Below are positions 25,909 through 36,236 of a DNA stretch of 64,000 bases, piece after piece. This stretch comes from Solen grandis (Eukaryota > Mollusca > Bivalvia > Adapedonta > Solenidae). The notes below the pieces were generated by a model that was not told the origin of the DNA, did not search any database, and saw only the letters and a list, made by a program, of their open reading frames with translations. Positions within the stretch are counted from its first letter, which is position 1, and each line of letters opens with the position of its first letter. The stretch is from NCBI GenBank assembly GCA_021229015.1, contig CM037785.1, positions 2,882,350 to 2,946,349 on the forward strand, given 5' to 3'. A program made the position numbers and the translations under genes.

Positions 25909-26084
25909 TTAAAACATCTCATAATCCTCCAACTTACAAATCTTAACACAGTCGTCTGCATGCGTATGATAATCATAGCGATTTGATCGTTTGGAAGGCG
26001 TCTCGGTAAAAAGTTCATTTTTTTCCTTAGATGAAAAAACATATTTTAAAAACGGGTGTCTATCAAATAAACCATTACAACCTT
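25909..26084 (-). CDS. Candidate second exon of a small unidentified protein
   Basis: Follows an acceptor AAAACTAG| and is open for 58 codons to TAA at 25909-25911. It joins in phase to the candidate first exon at 26243-26300, giving a 77-residue product with HPFLKYVFSSKEKNELF and a Cys/His/Asp-rich tail (YDYHTHADDCVKICKLEDYE). The intron would be 158 bp, with a poor polypyrimidine tract. Not recognised. It lies inside the possible TIR-bounded 5.6 kb element. The phase agreement is suggestive but could be chance. Confidence 0.25.
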
Positions 26085-26242
26085 CTAGTTTTGACAATTT
26101 ACAAGAATATCATGTGCGATGAAAATGGCGCGCACAGATCCAAGACAGTTGAAAGACAGTCTAAAAACTAAAATAATATACATTTAACTCACAATATAAT
26201 ACAATTTATTGTAACGAACTAGTTCATGGAAACGTACTTTAC

Positions 26243-26300
26243 CTTTATTTTCAAATCCTTTGATGATTTCGTTGATAATGTAGCAGAATGATTTAGCCAT
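26243..26300 (-). CDS. Candidate first coding exon of a small unidentified protein
   Basis: ATG at 26300 opens MAKSFCYIINEIIKGFENK and reaches a good donor (AAG|GTAAAG) at 26243/26242 after 58 bases. The upstream side is less AT-rich, as a 5' UTR might be, but an out-of-frame ATG precedes it by about 20 bases. The peptide looks amphipathic-helical. I do not recognise the family. Confidence 0.27.
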
Positions 26301-27127
26301 AAATGAACGCTGGCTTTCATCTCAGCCTGGAAAACCTTGACTGTAGCACCGCTTCCGAGTTGTTATACGTAAAAGTAAAGCGTACCGTAATTACCGAAAA
26401 GGGGCTATATTTTGGGAAATTTATTTAGAAACAAGCCAAAACACATACTGGTTTAATTTCTGCACATATTGTTTTTATTTTACGTAATGAACAACAAATA
26501 ACAGGTATTTTATTTTAGGTTATGAAATGAAAAAAATAGGATTCAACTTCCGGTTTGACCTACAAAATACTGTGAGTTAATTAAAATGCGATTTTCTAAA
26601 AATCTATAATACCAATTTTTACTTTTACTCTAATGTTTAGTAGATACGAAAGTATCCTACTAATAAACAAAATATAAAGGAAATTTGGATTAGAGATGTT
26701 TAGCTTTTTGAAGGAGAAAAGTGCGTATTTCACTCCAAAAAGATGATTTTCTGCAATAAAAGTACTATTTCTTCGACAAATGGATGTCAGTCAAAATAAA
26801 TGTTTGATGAAATTCAAAAAAAATATATATACCTTATAAATTTCAATATATTTCAGTACAAAAACATAATGAAAAGGGTTGAAATGCCATTTTATTGAGG
26901 TTATTAAAGGTAGGCACTAAACCGGATGTAGAATTAGAAGCGGCCTATTTCCTGAATATCGGAGGTAGATTCGAGCAAAAGTGATGAGGTATGTGCATGT
27001 GAGGTGGTTTCGTGGAACTCCTACTGTAATATATTAAGAAACTAATTAAGTAATTAAATTAAGCTTTCCATTTCCCGAATCCTTTTATTTTCCTCATATA
27101 AGAACCACTGTGTAGTTGACGTAATAC

Positions 27128-27304
27128 AGTTGAACCTGTATTAGCGGACACCTATATTAAGCGGTCAACCTGTATTTATCGGTCAATTTCAATATTACCA
27201 AACTGTAGCATTTTGTCATATATTCAAACTTCATTTATCAGTCACCTCTGTTAAGCGGCAATTTTCTTTTGTTCCCTTGACTGACATCTTAACACAGGTT
27301 TGAC
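27128..27304. mobile_element. Mariner-like MITE, ~177 bp
   Basis: Left end TA-CAGTTGAACCTGTATTAG; right end, on the complement, TA-TAGTCAAACCTGTGTTAAG. Internal 'AAGCGGTCAACCTGTATTTA' type subrepeats. TA on both sides and no ORF fit a Tc1/mariner/pogo-type MITE. Related TIRs occur at 36237-38654 and 58959-59132. Confidence 0.6.
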
Positions 27305-27551
27305 TATATAAATGTACCTATAGTGAGTATTACGCTGAAATTGTGTAGTGACAAAGAGCTACATGTCTCACTTGAAAAATTAATAAAGAACACAAGTCTC
27401 CATAGATTTAGACGCCATAGTTGAAGGGAAATTACTCATGTACAATATAAAGTGTGCTCCAGGAGGGGAAGTAACACATACATACAACAAAACATATCAT
27501 ATGTTCTAACATACACTTAAATACACTTGATTTATTTAATGTTTTATGTGC

Positions 27552-27651
27552 NNNNNNNNNNNNNNNNNNNNNNNNNNNNNNNNNNNNNNNNNNNNNNNNN
27601 NNNNNNNNNNNNNNNNNNNNNNNNNNNNNNNNNNNNNNNNNNNNNNNNNNN
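27552..27651. other. Assembly gap (100 N)
   Basis: Exactly 100 N, the conventional placeholder for a gap of unknown size. Reading frames spanning it are meaningless. Confidence 0.99.
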
Positions 27652-28725
27652 ATGCCAACTTGAACGCGAGCCGCACTGTAGTCGTCGAAAATGTACCTCA
27701 AAGGGTTGCTTACCGATTATCATAGTCAGTAAATCTCACATTTAAACAGCGGCGCAAAGTACGAAGGTTGGAAATAACGGCGAACAACTGATGAACTTTT
27801 TGAGGTAAATTAAAATATTTTGGTATGGATATTGCATTCATTATCTCAAGGAACTTGTGCAAAAATGCCGTCATCGAATAAATCTAGTTTTAAGACTAAT
27901 TAGTTTGTAAATCTGCCTATGTCATCTGAGGAATTCCGGATCACTAAACGAGGGTCGTTTCGAAAATTTTAATATTTTTTCATGTATTGTGTTGAATAAT
28001 GAAAAGAAAAAGGTCATACATTATTATTAATTAGCAATAACATGCTCAAATAGAATAAACTGATATGTTTAACAGAAAAGCTCAATATATCCCAATATGA
28101 AATTACTGAGAAATACACAATAACAGAAAATCAATCACTACTGTTTTTTATTTATAATTGTATGTTCAACAAAGCTTTGTTTCCATTTTAGGATGTAATT
28201 TAAGGCTGAAGAAAACTACATTATATCTCTGAAGTCCTGCACAGAAGACTGCCAGAACCCAGAACATTAGCTTTAGACCAAATATAAATGTTTGCCGCCT
28301 TGATTGGCTGCCTCATTATTCAGCATGTGACTCATCACTGCAAGATAATTATGACCCGTGATGAAAAAAGACAGCTTTAGTTAACTGATATTGCCAGTTT
28401 GCCTATTGAATATATTTTGTGAGAAAAAAAAATGATACAATCTATGATTGGTATAAAGAAAAGTTTAATTTTATAATGTCTAGCATGGGACATTTATTAA
28501 TCAACAAATTTAATTGATGCTGAAAGAGATGGTTGGGCAATTGTTAAGTTTTCTTACTACATTTAAAACCATGTCAAGAAATTCTTTTTTTTTAATTTCA
28601 ATTGCAGTCTCTTTTTTTATCATTTTTGCTTTGCTTTTTATGTACAATATCTTATTTTTATGGATTTATAAAATTATAATTGTATGTTATATCTTGGAAA
28701 AGGAAATTGTCATGATAATTCATGC
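27652..28725. other. No gene seen; possible regulatory patch
   Basis: AT-rich. The stretch at about 28255-28400 is less AT-rich, with GATTGGCT (CCAAT-type) and TGACTCATCA (AP-1-type) motifs close together. Function unproven. Confidence 0.3.
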
Positions 28726-28999
28726 TTGATAATTGACTATTTGACTATTTGAGTTTTCCGTCGCTTTGACAGTATTTCAGTCATATAGCGACGTCCAGCT
28801 AATTACAGGTGGAGGAAGACCCCGAATGCACGGAGGCATCTGGGTACAACCACCGACCTACTGTAAGCCAGCTGGAAGGCTTCCTCACATGAAAATCCGA
28901 ATGACCCTACCGGGATTCGAACCCACGCAGTGAGGGGCTGAGTGAGTGTTAAAGTCAGCGACTTTACCCTCTCGGCCACATAGGCCCCTTGATAATTGA
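28726..28999 (-). repeat. tRNA-derived SINE with perfect target-site duplication
   Basis: TTGATAATTGA at 28726-28736 and again at 28989-28999 is a perfect 11 bp target-site duplication. Between them, on the minus strand, a tRNA-like head begins GGGGCCTATGTGGCCGAGAG (A box TGGCCGAGAGGG). It continues to a consensus B box GGTTCGAATCC, then a core, then ATGACTGAAATACTGTCAAA and a short tandem tail (TCAAATAG)2. This shows RNA-mediated insertion. The head is longer than a tRNA A-to-B spacing with a class II-like arm, and there is no mature tRNA 3' end, so it is not a tRNA gene. Confidence 0.85.
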
Positions 29000-29560
29000 A
29001 GATACCCTGATAATATATATTTATTGTAAGGTATGGGGGAATGCAACAACCACCTCATACCACTAGATAAATAAAAGTATTATGTCAAATAAAAGGAATG
29101 AGAGTTTCCACATTGTTATAGGTTGATAATGCAATTTGCCTGTGTAATTATTAAGGTAATCAAGACACCACAAACAGAGGTAAGTTTATCAAATTAGTTT
29201 CAGTCAGAAATGATCTTCAAGGATATAGTACACAAATAGTACTATTCGTTACCCCTGAAGTACAAAAGATGTCATCTGCATCATGTGATTAAATTGTGCT
29301 AAGGTTATACACATACAAAATTCCAGTCACATATATTTAACAATTGGGATGTTGTTTGATAAATGCATATCAATAAAAGATAATTTCTTTCAAAAATGCC
29401 ATCTTATTTATATAAATACCCTATATATGGAATTGAATCTAATATTGGATTGGTCTTCTTGAGGACAGGGTCTCCTTGGTTATTTTGACTTGTAATATGG
29501 TGTTAGTGCTACTTGATGAATTGGTAAATAATTTTGAGAAGCAAAGTTGAAATCCTTGAA
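29000..29560. other. No gene seen
   Basis: AT-rich sequence between the SINE and the LINE remnant. Confidence 0.4.
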
Positions 29561-29579
29561 GAAATGTAACAGGTTGTCA

Positions 29580-29847
29580 AATGATACCCAGAGATCTACA
29601 AAAAGGAATAAGATCTAGATTAAAGACATTATCATTGGCAGAGAGGAGGCACAAGAGGAAGATGGAGTTAGCTAGCCCTATAGGCTTTGCAAACAGCTTC
29701 TAGATAAGGAGAAATGGGAAAGTAGCCAGGATGAGGTACTGTTACCATTCTGACAAAATCAGGGATGAATCACTGCCAATGTAACAATTCGTCCCAAAAA
29801 AGAAACAAACGAAGCTGTTTGGAAGGCACTTTCATGCTCAGCACCTG

Positions 29848-29880
<33 letters not shown>

Positions 29881-30075
29881 TGCTATTAAATCCTGCATAG
29901 ATTATGGACTCTTCTACAAGTTGTGTGGAGGAAGAATCCCAGCATGATGGCAGCAGGCTGTGGGCTTCTTTGTACCAAAAAGTAAGAACTCAAAAACCAT
30001 CAATCAGTTCAGAAAAATCGCCATGTTGAATGTTGAAGGAATGATCTATTCAATCTTGGCTAAGAAAATGAAAAT
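29580..30075 (+). pseudogene. Decayed non-LTR retrotransposon (LINE) reverse-transcriptase fragment
   Basis: Conceptual translation in shifting frames gives successive pieces of a LINE ORF2. LSLAERRHKRKMELA lies near 29629, then a segment ending WKALSCSAPG at about 29847, then RLWTLLQVVWRKNPS at about 29900-29945. From 29963 comes GFFVPKSKNSKTINQFRKIA, followed by MLNVEGMIYSILAKKM. The 'SAPG', 'W+....P..W' and 'FVPK....INQFR.I..LNVEG' blocks are the conserved start of the reverse-transcriptase domain. Frameshifts, stops and a run of about 31 A at 29848-29878 within the coding path show it is dead. Later RT motifs are absent. Clade not assigned. Confidence 0.75.
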
Positions 30076-30164
30076 CATATTCAACTGTTTCGAAACAAAG
30101 AAATGAAATAAAATGTCACAAAAACAATATTGAAACTTTCCATACAGGATATTGAAGAAGAACC

Positions 30165-32048
30165 ACAAAAACAGGGTGACACACTGACTCCTGACATAAT
30201 GGGCCAATGTCATGCAGTCATAATTTAACTTAGCTTATGACCATAAACATTGTTTTAAAGTTTAAAGAATATTGCTTAAGAAATGAAGATGCTAGAGTAT
30301 AAACACGATTAAATCTGGCATTTTATTAATAAAGGGCCATTACTCCTGACCTAATAGACAAATATCTGCCACTATCAAACTTGACTGATAGATAATGGTC
30401 ATTATCACTGTCATGAAGTTTGAAGATGATTGCTTAAGAAATAAAGATGCTAGAGTGTAAACAAAGTGAAAACTGGCATTTCTTATATTGAAAAGGGCAT
30501 AACTCGTGAACTAATTGGCCGATATCAGCCATTATCAAACTTGTTAAAGAGATTATAGTCAGAAACATTGTAATAAAGTTAATTGTTTTAAACATTGTCA
30601 TAAAGTTTAAAGATGATTGTTTAAGAAATGAAGGTGCTAGAGTAAACAAGAGGGCCATGATGGCCCTGGATCGCTCACCTGATATCATTAGGCTATGTAA
30701 AATCAAGTGACCCCTGGGGCAGAGCCAATTTTGACCCCAGGGTCATGATTTGAACAAACTGGGTAGAGGTCTATTAGCCCATGTTACATACCAAATATCT
30801 AAACTCCAGACCTTGTGGTTTTTGAGAAGAAATTTTTCTAGATTTTTTTCCAAAATAAGTCTATGTAAAATCAAGTGATCCCTGGGGAGGGGCCAATATT
30901 TTCACCAAATATCTAAATGCCAGGCCATGTGTTTTCTAGTTTCCTAAAAAGAAGAATTTTCAAGTTATTTCTATATTAGCCTATGTAAAATCATGTGACC
31001 CCTGGGTTGGGCCAGTTTTGACCCCAGGGTCATAATTTGAACAATCTTGGTAGAGAGTCATAAGATCATGCTACATACCAAATATCTAAACTCCAGGCCT
31101 TGTGGTTTCTGAGAAGAAGATTTTTTCAAGTATTTTCTATATTAGCCTATGTAAAATCAGTGACCCCTGGGGCGGGGCCAATTTTGACCCCAGGGCATAA
31201 TCTACTAGACAATGCTGCACACCAAATATCTAAGCTCCAGGTCTTGTGGTTTCTGAGAAGAAGATTTTTCAAGTTTTTCCTATATTAGCCTATGTTAAAT
31301 CACGTGACCCCTGGGGCGGGGCCAATTTTGACCCCAGGGTCATAATTTGAACAATCTTGGTAGAGAGTCATAAGATCATGCTACATACCAAAAATCAAAA
31401 GGCTAGGCCTTGTGGTTTCGGAGAAGAAGATTTTTTTGAACAATCTTGGTAGAGAGTCATAAGATCATGCTACATACCAAAAATCAAAAGGCTAGGCCTT
31501 GTGGTTTCGGAGAAGAAGATTTTTAAAATTTTCATTTTTAAAATCTATTTTTAGCTCCTGTGACCTAGATTTTTGACCAATCAAAATAATTTTAACAACT
31601 TCGGATAAGGGCCCCATAATGAACATTCCTGTGAAGTTTTATCAAAATTGACCAAGCGGTTAAGGAGGAGATGTCGTTTGAAGCAAAATGTTGACGGACG
31701 ACGGACGGACGACGGACGGACGGACGACGGACGGACGGACGACGGACGAAGACCGGTCACAATAGCTCACCTTGAGCCTCTGGCTCAGGTGAGCTAAAAA
31801 CAAAGTAAAATCTGGCAGTTTTATATTGAAAAGGGCCTAACTCGTGAACTAATTGGCCGATCTCAGCCATAATTGATCTCAATCGAGACATAATGGTCAT
31901 AAACATTGTCTTAATATCTGAAGATAATTACTTAAGAAATGAAGGTGCTAGAGTGTAAACCCTTAATTGTTGACAACGCATGACACACAACAGACGACAG
32001 GTGACAAGACACACACAGGATCACAAAAGCTCACCCTGAGCTTTGCTA
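30165..32048. mobile_element. Internally repeated element (host of a nested copy)
   Basis: At least four ~170 bp units repeat 'GGGC(C/A)(A/T)TAACTC(G/C)TGA', 'AACATTGT..TAAAGTTTAAAGATGATTG' and 'AAGAAATGAAGGTGCTAGAGT'. The 3' end has a GACAACG/ACGACAGGTGACA patch and then AAAGCTCACCCTGAGCTTTG followed by CTAAAAA. The unit series is interrupted exactly at 30650-31799 by a different element and resumes after it. The 5' end is uncertain. Confidence 0.6.
30650..31799. mobile_element. Internally repeated TIR element, subfamily 1 (nested)
   Basis: Begins ACAAGAG plus a GGGCCAT..ATGGCCC hairpin and GATCGCTCACCTGA. It ends with hairpin arms CTCACCTTGAGCC / GGCTCAGGTGAG followed by CTAAAAA. The interior is about five ~165-190 bp units containing TATGTAAAATCAAGTGACCC, TTTTGACCCCAGGGTCAT and ATACCAAATATCTAAACTCC. 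A GACG-rich patch ((GACGGACG)n, about 31691-31750) precedes the 3' end. No ORF. The insertion lies inside another repeated element, so it is the younger of the two. Confidence 0.75.
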
Positions 32049-33110
32049 AAAATGCCATTTTCAGTTTCAGTTCAATTCCTGTTCCCTTTTATTCTTTTAA
32101 ACTAAAGTACCAAGGTATGGATGACCACTGTGTTAGCTAAGGGTGTAATGGTATACCGTACGATGATATACCGCAATATTTTTTTTACGGTACGGTTCAC
32201 GGTATGCTCCCAGGTCTACACGGTACTGTACGGTATTGTTAACTTAAAAGGTTTTTTATTTTTCTTCTTCGTTTATAACAGCGGCTTCCCCTCGGTAAAA
32301 AGGCGATATTTTTCACCTCTGAGAAATAAAAATTCTCCTAACAATACGATTTTCCCATACATTAACTTAAAAGACAACAAAAAGAATAAATAAAGAGTAA
32401 ATGACGCATATCGCTCTACATTGCATATTGCTTAAATGAGAGCACTTGCTGTGGGCAGTTAAAAAAATCAATAAAAAGGCACAGTCATTCTTGGAATGTT
32501 ATCCAATCAATACTCATTCTTGTGCTGCCAAATTATGCGATGATACGGAAAACTTGGATATTATCGTTCATAATGTTGGTTAACATCTTTCACGCTCTCT
32601 ACCGGCTACTGTTTTACTGCTAAAATTGCATAATCATCACAAAGGTGGCCAAATGTTTGATAACCTCTGTTTCTTTAATCAATTTAATTGATTGATCAGT
32701 TTGAGTAAAAGAGCAAAATTTCAACAGGTACCAACATGAGAGATACTGATTTATATAAAATGGGATCAATTAAATACTTTGATGCAAATTATCGCTAATC
32801 GCTAATCTGAACATTTGAATCGAACATCTGAAATCAAAACTTCATCCGATTGGAACTGCAGGTGTTTTTTCCTTGGTATACATGTGGATGCTTCAATTTC
32901 AAGTATCATCTTTAGTGATTTCATTGAAAATATTTAAGTTATTGTCATGCTGACGTCTATTAATGGAATAAGCATTTGAATTAAGTCAAATAAGATTAAT
33001 TAAGTTTCTGCAATATATACGGCACTATCATGTAGTTTTGATGTTACTTTTGATTATTTAATGCACTAAAATAATATTTTTATCAGTAGACAACAAATTA
33101 AGTCATATAA

Positions 33111-34635
33111 ACAAGAGAGCCGTAAGGCCCTATATCGCTCACCTGAGGGGTCTTGATGTATAGGCATTGAAGACAATTATAGCTTGTATTGAGGCTGTTT
33201 CGGTTAAAATTAACTAGTGTACTGTTAACCACCATGAAATAAAGTATATAACATAATATCAAATATCTTAGCACAAGGCCTTATGATTTCAGAAGAGAAA
33301 ACTTGGTGCGGGGGCATTTATCACCATAGGGCCAAGATTTTGACAATCTAGGTAATGAATTATTTGATGATGCTACATACCAAATATCTAAGCTCTAGGC
33401 CTCATGGATTCATAGGAGAAGATATTTGAAAGTTTTTCCTATATTACTCCAAGTAAAACAAGTGACTCCTGGTGCGAGGCATTTATCACCGTAGAGCTAT
33501 GATTTGAACAATCTTGTTAATGGCTCATAAGATGATGCTCTTCTTTTGAAGAAGATTTTCCGATATAACTTTATGTAAAACAAGTGACCTTGGTGTGGGG
33601 TCATTTATCACCGTAGGGCTATGATTTGAACAATCTTGGTAATGGCCCATTAGATGATGCTACATACCAAATATCTAAGCTCTAGGTCCTGCAGTTTTGC
33701 AGAGGAAGATTATTAAAGATTTTCCTTATAAATCTATTTAAAACAAGTGACCTTGGTGTGGGGTCATTTATCACCGTAGGGCTATGATTTGAACAATCTT
33801 GGTAATGGCCCATTAGATGATGCTACATACCAAATATCTAAGCTCTAGGTCCTGCAGTTTTGCAGAGGAAGATTATTAAAGATTTTCCTATATAACTCTT
33901 TGTAAAACAAGTGACCCCTGGTGCGGGGTCATTTATCACCGTAGGGCTATGATTTAAACAATCTTGGTAATGACCCATAAGATAATGCTACATACCAAAT
34001 ATCAAAGCTCTAGGCCTAATGGTTTCATAGAAGAAGATTTTTAAAGATTTTCCTATATAACTCTATGTAAAACAAGTGACCCCTGGCGCGGGGTCATTTA
34101 TCACCGTAGGGCCATGATTTGAACAATCTTGGTAATGGCCCATTAGATGATGCTACATATCAAATATCTAAGCTCTTGGCCTTATGGTTTCAGAGTAGAA
34201 TTTTTTTTAAAGTTTTTCCTATATAACTCTATGTAAAACAAGTGACCCCTGGAGCGGGGTCATTTATCACCTCAGGGCCATGATTTGAACAATCTTTCAT
34301 TAGACAATGCTACATACCAAATATCTAAGCTCTAGGCCTTTTGGATTTGGAGAAGAAGTTTTTTTAAGATTTCACTTTTAAAATCTATTTATAGCTCCTG
34401 TGACCTAATTATGCAATGGACTGGAACCATTTGAACAACTTTGGTAGAGAGTCTGCCAAGGAACTTTTCTGCAAAATAATTTTGAAATTGGCCAAGTGGT
34501 TTAGGAGAAGTCGTTTGAACGAAAAGTTGACGACGGACGCACGCACGCATGGACGCACGCACGGACGATGGACGACGGACAACGGGCGATCACAAAAGCT
34601 CACCTTGAGCACTTTGTGCTCAGGTGAGCTAAAAA
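33111..34635. mobile_element. Internally repeated TIR element, subfamily 2
   Basis: Begins ACAAGAGAGCCGTAAGGCCC (hairpin variant) and TCGCTCACCTGA. It ends CTCACCTTGAGC..GCTCAGGTGAG then CTAAAAA. About seven ~168 bp units carry AAACAAGTGACCCCTGG, GGGTCATTTATCACCGTAGG and ATACCAAATATCTAAGCTCT. The segment before the 3' end (CTCCTGTGACCTA..., GGCCAAGTGGTT, GTTGACGACGGACG) is homologous to subfamily 1, so the two are related while their units differ. A GACG/CACG patch lies at about 34527-34580. Confidence 0.75.
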
Positions 34636-34735
34636 GTGTTTTTATGTTAATGACTTTACTGATATTTTTTTAATAATTTAAAATTTAAAAAAAAATCTAC
34701 AGAAAACACAACTTAATTTGCATCTATTATAATAA

Positions 34736-35938
34736 CAAGAGGGCCAAGATGGCCCTAGATCGCTCACCTGAGAAAAGTATCATTCATTGCCTGTACAAAA
34801 CAGATTGCTTTAGAATTAAGATGATGAGGTGAAACAATGTTCAGGAATTTTCTGACCCCATCCACAAAAGATATCATCATGACAAACATTCTGCCAAAGT
34901 TTGAGGATGATTGGATCAAAAATGTTGCCCTCAGAGTATAAACAAGATTTTTCTAAGATTTGACCTACTGACCTACATTTCTATCCAGCCCCACCCATTT
35001 TCAAACTGGTTCGAGATATCATCATGACAAACAATCTGACCAAGTTTGAGGAAGATTGCATCAAAACTGTGGCCTTTAGTGTGTAAACAAGATTTTTCTA
35101 AGATTTGACCTACTGACCTACTTTTCGATCCAACCTGACCCATTTTCGAAAGGGTTCAAGATATCATCAAGACAAACATTCTGACCAAGTTTGAGGAAGA
35201 TTGGATCAAAATTGTGGCCTCTAGTGTGTAAACAAGATTTTTCTAAGATTTGACCTACTGACCTACTTTTTGATTCAACCTGACCCTTTTTCGAAAGGGT
35301 TCAAGATATCATCAAGACAAACATTCTGACCAAGTTTGAGGAAGATTGGATCAAAATTGTGGCCTCTAGTGTGTAAACATCAAAATTGTTGACGGACGAC
35401 AAGATTTTTCTAAGATTTGACCTACTGACCAATTTTTAGATCCAACCTGACTCATTTTCAAAAGGGTTCAAGATATCATCAAGACAAACATTCTGACCAA
35501 GTTTGAGGAAGATTGCATCAAAATTGTGGCCTCTAGTGTGTAAACAAGATTTTTCTAAGATTTGACCTACTGACCTACTTTTTGATCCAACCTGACCCAT
35601 TTTCGAAAGGGTTCAAGATATCATCAAGACAAACATTCTGACCAAGTTTGATGAAGATTGTCTCAAAATTGTGGCCTCTAGTGTGTAAACATCAAAATTG
35701 TTGACGGACGACAAGATTTTTCTAAGATTTGACCTACTGACCTACTTTTTGATCCAACCTGACCCATTTTCGAAAGGGTTCAAGATATCATCAAGACAAA
35801 CATTCTGATCAAGTTTGAGGAAGATTGGATCAAAATTGTGGCCTCTAGTGTGTAAACATCAAATTGTTGACGGACGACGGCCGACGGACAATCAAGTCTC
35901 CCAAAAGCTCACCCTGAGCTATGCTCAGGTGAGCTAAA
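34736..35938. mobile_element. Internally repeated TIR element, subfamily 3, copy 1
   Basis: Begins ACAAGAGGGCCAAGATGGCC and GATCGCTCACCTGA; ends CTCACCCTGAGCTATGCTCAGGTGAG then CTAAAAA (arms complementary). The units are 145 bp where contiguous (35086 to 35231), with TTTTTCTAAGATTTGACC, ACTGACCTAC and AAGATATCATCAAGACAAAC. Some unit junctions contain TTGTTGACGGACGAC, a copy of the start of the 3' terminal patch. A near-identical copy lies at 47872-49193. Confidence 0.8.
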
Positions 35939-36144
35939 AACTAATACATTAATTAAATAAAGAATTTATCTTTGTTTCTTAATTATTTATTCTTTATTTA
36001 AAGAATGGAAATCAGGCTGACAAAAATTAAAAGCCCGTATCATGATAAGTATGGTATCATGACAACTGTATCACGATACGTATCATATCGTTGGGTAATC
36101 ATATCGTTACACCCTTAGTATGGAAGCAAAACATGATGAGGAAA

Positions 36145-36236
36145 GAGGGCCATGATGGCCCTCAATTGCTCACCTGAGTATACAGTTACCCAAGGAACAT
36201 CAGTCTGTATTAAAACATTTTGAAATCTGGCTAGTA
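36145..36236. mobile_element. 5' end of an internally repeated element, interrupted
   Basis: AGAGGGCCATGATGGCCCT plus TTGCTCACCTGA is the 5' end of the same superfamily. It is cut at TA by the mariner-like element at 36237. Sequence after 38656 may be its continuation, but the N gap follows. Confidence 0.6.

Larger units (their letters stand above)
21417..27024. mobile_element. Possible 5.6 kb TIR-bounded element (TAA target duplication)
   Basis: CAGTAGGAGTTCCAC at the left and GTGGAACTCCTACTG at the right are perfect inverted repeats. Both are flanked by TAA on the outside, and weaker similarity continues inward for about 25 bases (CACATTCCTGCAC versus CACCTCACATGCAC on the complement). A 3-bp TAA duplication is the type made by PIF/Harbinger elements. 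No transposase was recognised inside. The interval contains the second copy of the 421-600 repeat, several microsatellites and a weak two-exon gene candidate. A 15-16 base inverted match can arise by chance in 64 kb, so this is tentative. Confidence 0.35.
32138..36117. mobile_element. hAT-like element, ~4 kb including two insertions
   Basis: The left end TAAGGGTGTAATGGTATACC and the right end, on the complement, TAAGGGTGTAACGATATGAT are inverted repeats, followed inside by palindromic ACGGTA/TACGTATC motifs. GGGTGTAACG-type termini are common in hAT elements. Two internally repeated elements (33111-34635 and 34736-35938) sit inside and account for most of its length. No transposase ORF is seen. 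Target duplication unclear, so superfamily is tentative. Confidence 0.45.

Noticed and set aside
27432..27745. ORFs across the N gap
   Set aside because: The reading frames exist only because N codons are not stops; the gap length is arbitrary.
28900..28988. tRNA gene on the minus strand
   Set aside because: The A and B boxes belong to a SINE head: the sequence continues into a SINE core and tail and is flanked by a target duplication, with no mature tRNA acceptor end.
34409..34673. ORFs with RPCVRPCVRASV / TDARTHGRTHGR
   Set aside because: Translations of the GACG/CACG patch and 3' end of an internally repeated element.
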